From contig JAUWNO010000090.1 of assembly GCA_030612605.1 (NCBI GenBank), positions 1 through 8,017 on the forward strand: DNA of 8,017 bases, in the 5' to 3' direction. A program made the translations under genes and the position numbers. Of the stretch, positions 5,879-8,017 are shown piece after piece. Positions within the stretch are counted from its first letter, which is position 1; each line of letters opens with the position of its first letter. The notes under the pieces were generated by a model. That model had not been told where the DNA came from, did no database searches, and was given only the letters and a program-made list of their open reading frames with translations. This stretch comes from Armatimonadota bacterium (GTDB taxonomy: Bacteria; Cloacimonadota; Cloacimonadia; Cloacimonadales; TCS61).

Positions 5879-6247
5879 TTACCTCTTTATTACGCCGGAA
5901 GTTCTGCGTCTGCCGCGCCTGGTGCGAGCATTAGTATGAGTTCGTTGTCCTCTTACAGGAAATCCTTTTTTGTGTCTTATTCCTCTGTAACAACCTATTT
6001 CCATAAGTCGTTTGATGTCCATTGCTGTTTGAGTTCTAAGCTCACCTTCTACAATAATTTCATCCTGGATTATCTCTCTCAGAGCTTTTTCTTCTTCTAT
6101 TGTGAGGTCTTTCACTTTTTTATTTTCATCGATTTTTGCTTTTTTCAAAATCTTTGAAGAGATGGATCTTCCTATACCGAAAATATAAGTAAGTCCAATC
6201 ACAACTCTTTTATCTTTTGGTAATTCAATGCCTGCTAAATGAGCCAA
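5879..6247 (-). CDS. rpsM: 30S ribosomal protein S13, TTG start
   Basis: S13 lies in the head of the 30S subunit and forms intersubunit bridges with 23S rRNA/L5 and contacts P-site tRNA. The 122-residue protein has the helix-two-turn-helix region at about 13-37 (VVIGLTYIFGIGRSISSKIL) and the family C-terminal motif at 87-116 (YRGIRHKKGFPVRGQRTHTN, then ARTRRGRRRT). The start codon is TTG (6247-6245), confirmed by the universal MA-x-LAGIELP start and AGGAGG seven bases upstream. No in-frame ATG gives the correct N-terminus. It follows a 60-base gap after rpmJ with no gene in it. Confidence 0.97.
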   Translation of the reverse strand: MAHLAGIELPKDKRVVIGLTYIFGIGRSISSKILKKAKIDENKKVKDLTIEEEKALREIIQDEIIVEGELRTQTAMDIKRLMEIGCYRGIRHKKGFPVRGQRTHTNARTRRGRRRTSGVIKR

Positions 6248-6260
6248 GTTATATCCTCCT
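6245..6260 (-). promoter_or_regulatory. Ribosome binding site and TTG start of rpsM
   Basis: On the minus strand a full AGGAGG (6260-6255) sits seven bases before TTG. This is among the strongest Shine-Dalgarno sequences in the window, paired with a weak start codon. TATC and GATA flank the Shine-Dalgarno closely and could form a small 4-base stem. In E. coli the equivalent site is where S4 represses the alpha operon; whether that holds here is unknown. Confidence 0.6.
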
Positions 6261-6307
6261 TAAAGATACTTTCTTTTTTATAATTTTATCAAACATCAAC
6301 AATCAGC

Positions 6308-6424
6308 TTAGCCTTGTCTTTGTTTATGTTTAGGATTTGCTTTACAAATAACCCGGATAACTCCGTGTCTTTTTATTATTTTACAATCCTTACAAATCTT
6401 TTTCACTGATGCTCTTACTTTCAT
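6308..6424 (-). CDS. rpmJ: 50S ribosomal protein L36, zinc-binding type
   Basis: The gene encodes 38 residues starting MKVRASVKKICKDCKIIKR and ending CKANPKHKQRQG, the complete length of bacterial L36. The zinc ligands C11, C14, C27 and H33 are all present, so this is the C+ (zinc-dependent) form. L36 helps organise 23S rRNA near the base of the L7/L12 stalk. The ATG at 6424 follows the infA stop by eight bases, and GAGG (6433-6430), overlapping that stop codon, is its ribosome binding site. Confidence 0.96.
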   Translation of the reverse strand: MKVRASVKKICKDCKIIKRHGVIRVICKANPKHKQRQG

Positions 6425-6432
6425 TTTTTCCT

Positions 6433-6651
6433 CTATTTATAGCGGTAGGTAATTCTACCCCTGTTCAAATCGTATGGAGATAATTCCACTTTCACTTTAT
6501 CTCCCGGTAAAATTCTGATATAATGCATTCTCATCTTACCGGAACTATGAGCAAGAATCTGATGCCCATTTTCCAATTCTACTTTGAAAGTAGTATTTGG
6601 CATTGCTTCCCTCACAATGCCTTCAACTTCTATAACACCTTCTTTTGCCAT
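6433..6651 (-). CDS. infA: Translation initiation factor IF-1
   Basis: IF-1 binds the 30S A site during initiation and works with IF-2 and IF-3. The 72-residue protein is exactly the family length and is a single S1-type OB fold. Diagnostic segments are IEVEGIVREAMPNTTFKVEL at 7-26, HSSGKMRMHYIRILPGDKV at 35-53 and ELSPYDLNRGRITYRYK at 56-72. It begins three bases after the map stop and lies directly upstream of rpmJ, its usual place. Confidence 0.98.
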   Translation of the reverse strand: MAKEGVIEVEGIVREAMPNTTFKVELENGHQILAHSSGKMRMHYIRILPGDKVKVELSPYDLNRGRITYRYK

Positions 6652-6654
6652 AAT

Positions 6655-7419
6655 TTAAGCCTCATATTCGCTTAAAATCTCTGCTTCTTTATCCGTTATT
6701 AAGATCGTTTTCTCATAATGAGCAGATAAAGAATTATCTTTCACAAAAAATTCCCAACCAACTTCTCTAACTCTGTTCGTTCCGATATTCACCATTGGCT
6801 CAATTGCCAGAGTCATTCCTTTTCTCAAACGCGGTCCCTTGTTTTTCACGCCATTATTAAAAACAATTGGTTCTTCATGCATCTGTTTGCCAATGCCGTG
6901 TCCGGTCAACTGATCTGCAATAAAAAATCCCTGCTGTTTCACGTAAGAACCGATGGCATAAGAAATATCACCGACTCGAGCTCCATCCCTTGCCTGAAGA
7001 ATCGCTCTGTCAAGTGCTTCTCTGGTCACGCTGAGAAGACGTTCAATATCCCTTGAAACTTTTCCAACTCGATATGTGCAAGCACCATCTCCGCAAAATC
7101 CATCTTTATATGTGCCCACATCGATTCCAATAATATCACCTTTTTTCAGGATGACTTTTTTGGAAGGAATACCATGCACAATACAGGAATTTACCGAGGT
7201 ACAAATTGATGCCGGATATGGAGGTAAACCGGAACTTGAATAACCCTTAAAAGCCGGTTTTGCTCCCTGGGACAGGATGAAATCCTCAGCGATTTTATCA
7301 AGTTCAAATGTACTTATACCAGGCTTGACAAAATCATTCATCTTATGAAGCAATAATCCTACGATGCGATTAGCTTCCCGCATTCTATCTATTTCAGATT
7401 CATTTTTTATGTAGATCAT
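6655..7419 (-). CDS. map: Methionine aminopeptidase, type I
   Basis: This cytoplasmic metalloenzyme removes the initiator methionine from new proteins. The 254 residues match type I enzymes without an N-terminal extension. All five metal ligands of the pita-bread fold are visible: D100 (GIDVG), D111 (CGDGACTY), H174 (TGHGIGKQMHEEP), E207 (AIEPMV) and E236 (YEKTIL). The catalytic-site histidines H82 (VHGIPS) and H181 are also present. The start at 7419 matches the family N-terminus (MIYIKNESEIDRMREANRIV) but has only a weak upstream purine stretch (AAAGAAG). It lies 37 bases after secY. The adk gene that often sits between them in other bacteria is absent. Confidence 0.98.
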   Translation of the reverse strand: MIYIKNESEIDRMREANRIVGLLLHKMNDFVKPGISTFELDKIAEDFILSQGAKPAFKGYSSSGLPPYPASICTSVNSCIVHGIPSKKVILKKGDIIGIDVGTYKDGFCGDGACTYRVGKVSRDIERLLSVTREALDRAILQARDGARVGDISYAIGSYVKQQGFFIADQLTGHGIGKQMHEEPIVFNNGVKNKGPRLRKGMTLAIEPMVNIGTNRVREVGWEFFVKDNSLSAHYEKTILITDKEAEILSEYEA

Positions 7420-7456
7420 ATTGCTTCTTTTTTACACTCTATGTACTTTACAAAAA

Positions 7457-8017
7457 TTATCCTCGTCGTCCCCGTAGTTTTCCTCTCTTCATAAATCCTT
7501 CGTAATGTCTCATTACCAGATGAGATTCGATTTGCTGAAGAGTATCAAGGGCAACACCAACGATAATTATAAGTCCTGTTCCACCAAAATAGAACGGCAG
7601 GTTAGACCATTTTTGCATGAATTCCGGCAATACTGCTATAAAAGCAAAGAAAGTAGCACCGGGCAAAGTGATGCGCAGCAGAACATTATTGATATAATCT
7701 GATGTTTTCTTGCCGGGTTTTCTACCGGGAATAAATCCACCATATTTTTTCATATTTTCTGCCATTTCCACCGGGTTCAAAACCATGGCAGTATAAAAGT
7801 AAGCAAAGAAAATAATGAGACCAACATAAAGTAAAGTATAAAGAAAAGCTCCGGGTGATAACCATTGAACGATCATGTTCATGATCTCACTATCTTTGAA
7901 AAAGGTAGCAATCGTGCGTGGAAACATGAGAATGGATTGAGCGAAAATGATGGGGATAACCCCGGCTGTATTTACTTTTAGCGGAATATGTGTACTTTGC
8001 CCACCATAAACTTTTCT
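7457..8017 (-). CDS. secY: Preprotein translocase subunit SecY, C-terminal 186 residues (5' end outside window)
   Basis: SecY is the channel of the SecYEG translocon in the cytoplasmic membrane. The frame is open to the right edge and ends at TAA (7459-7457); about the last 40% of a usual 430-residue protein is present. Fragment residues 11-30 (IPLKVNTAGVIPIIFAQSIL) are TM7, about 57-80 TM8, 110-131 TM9 and 141-161 TM10. The tail is basic (MKRGKLRGRRG). The cytoplasmic C5 loop between TM8 and TM9, which contacts SecA and the ribosome, reads GGFIPGRKPGKKT at 93-105. The position of E. coli R357 (PGIRPG) is Lys here, with Arg one residue earlier. It is followed by map, as in many spc operons. 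Confidence 0.97.
   Translation of the reverse strand, partial: RKVYGGQSTHIPLKVNTAGVIPIIFAQSILMFPRTIATFFKDSEIMNMIVQWLSPGAFLYTLLYVGLIIFFAYFYTAMVLNPVEMAENMKKYGGFIPGRKPGKKTSDYINNVLLRITLPGATFFAFIAVLPEFMQKWSNLPFYFGGTGLIIIVGVALDTLQQIESHLVMRHYEGFMKRGKLRGRRG

Noticed and set aside
5792..6157. 121-residue plus-strand frame opposite rpsK and rpsM
   Set aside because: It overlaps two conserved ribosomal protein genes, and its Phe/Ser/Tyr-rich translation is typical of antisense frames.
6248..6307. Internal promoter before rpsM
   Set aside because: TATAAA- and TAAAAT-like boxes occur in the A/T-rich spacer, but no -35 box sits at an acceptable distance.

Overview
The window is an AT-rich bacterial chromosome segment. 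Most of it is one minus-strand block of housekeeping translation and transcription genes: secY (C-terminal part only, running off the right edge), map, infA, rpmJ, rpsM, rpsK, rpsD, rpoA and rplQ. This is the end of the spc cluster joined to the alpha operon. The genes are mostly 2-15 bases apart. Wider gaps occur only between secY and map (37 bases) and between rpmJ and rpsM (60 bases). The block ends at a hairpin plus T-tract just after rplQ. Lineage cannot be fixed from this alone. Low GC, a Bacteroidota-like lysine in the SecY C5 loop, zinc-type S4 and L36, and a secreted fibronectin-III-like protein next door fit a member of the FCB group such as Cloacimonadota. That placement is inference.

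Left of the operon is an accessory patch at about 2560-3340. It begins with three 17-base inverted repeats on an exact 21-base period. They end three bases before the start of a small plus-strand winged-helix regulator and overlap its ribosome binding site. The regulator gene overlaps by ATGA a 19-codon reading frame that looks like the surviving start of a second gene. In related loci I recall a nucleotidyltransferase-like protein at this place. After that stop the DNA is dense in inverted repeats, including a roughly 180-base MITE-like or REP-like element and two further hairpins, with no credible gene up to rplQ. The simplest reading is a two-gene, self-repressed, toxin-antitoxin-like cassette that has lost its second gene.

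Further left, on the minus strand, is a complete MgtE-family Mg2+ channel/transporter gene with a good sigma70-type promoter and a short leader. Beyond it is the first 296 codons of a secreted protein with fibronectin-III-like segments, which has its own extended -10 promoter and runs off the left edge.

The ribosomal genes, IF-1, RNA polymerase alpha and SecY/Map work together in protein synthesis, export and N-terminal processing. The most unusual signals are the phased operator triplet with its truncated partner gene, the repeat-rich patch behind it, and the TTG start of rpsM at the one sizeable gap inside the alpha operon.
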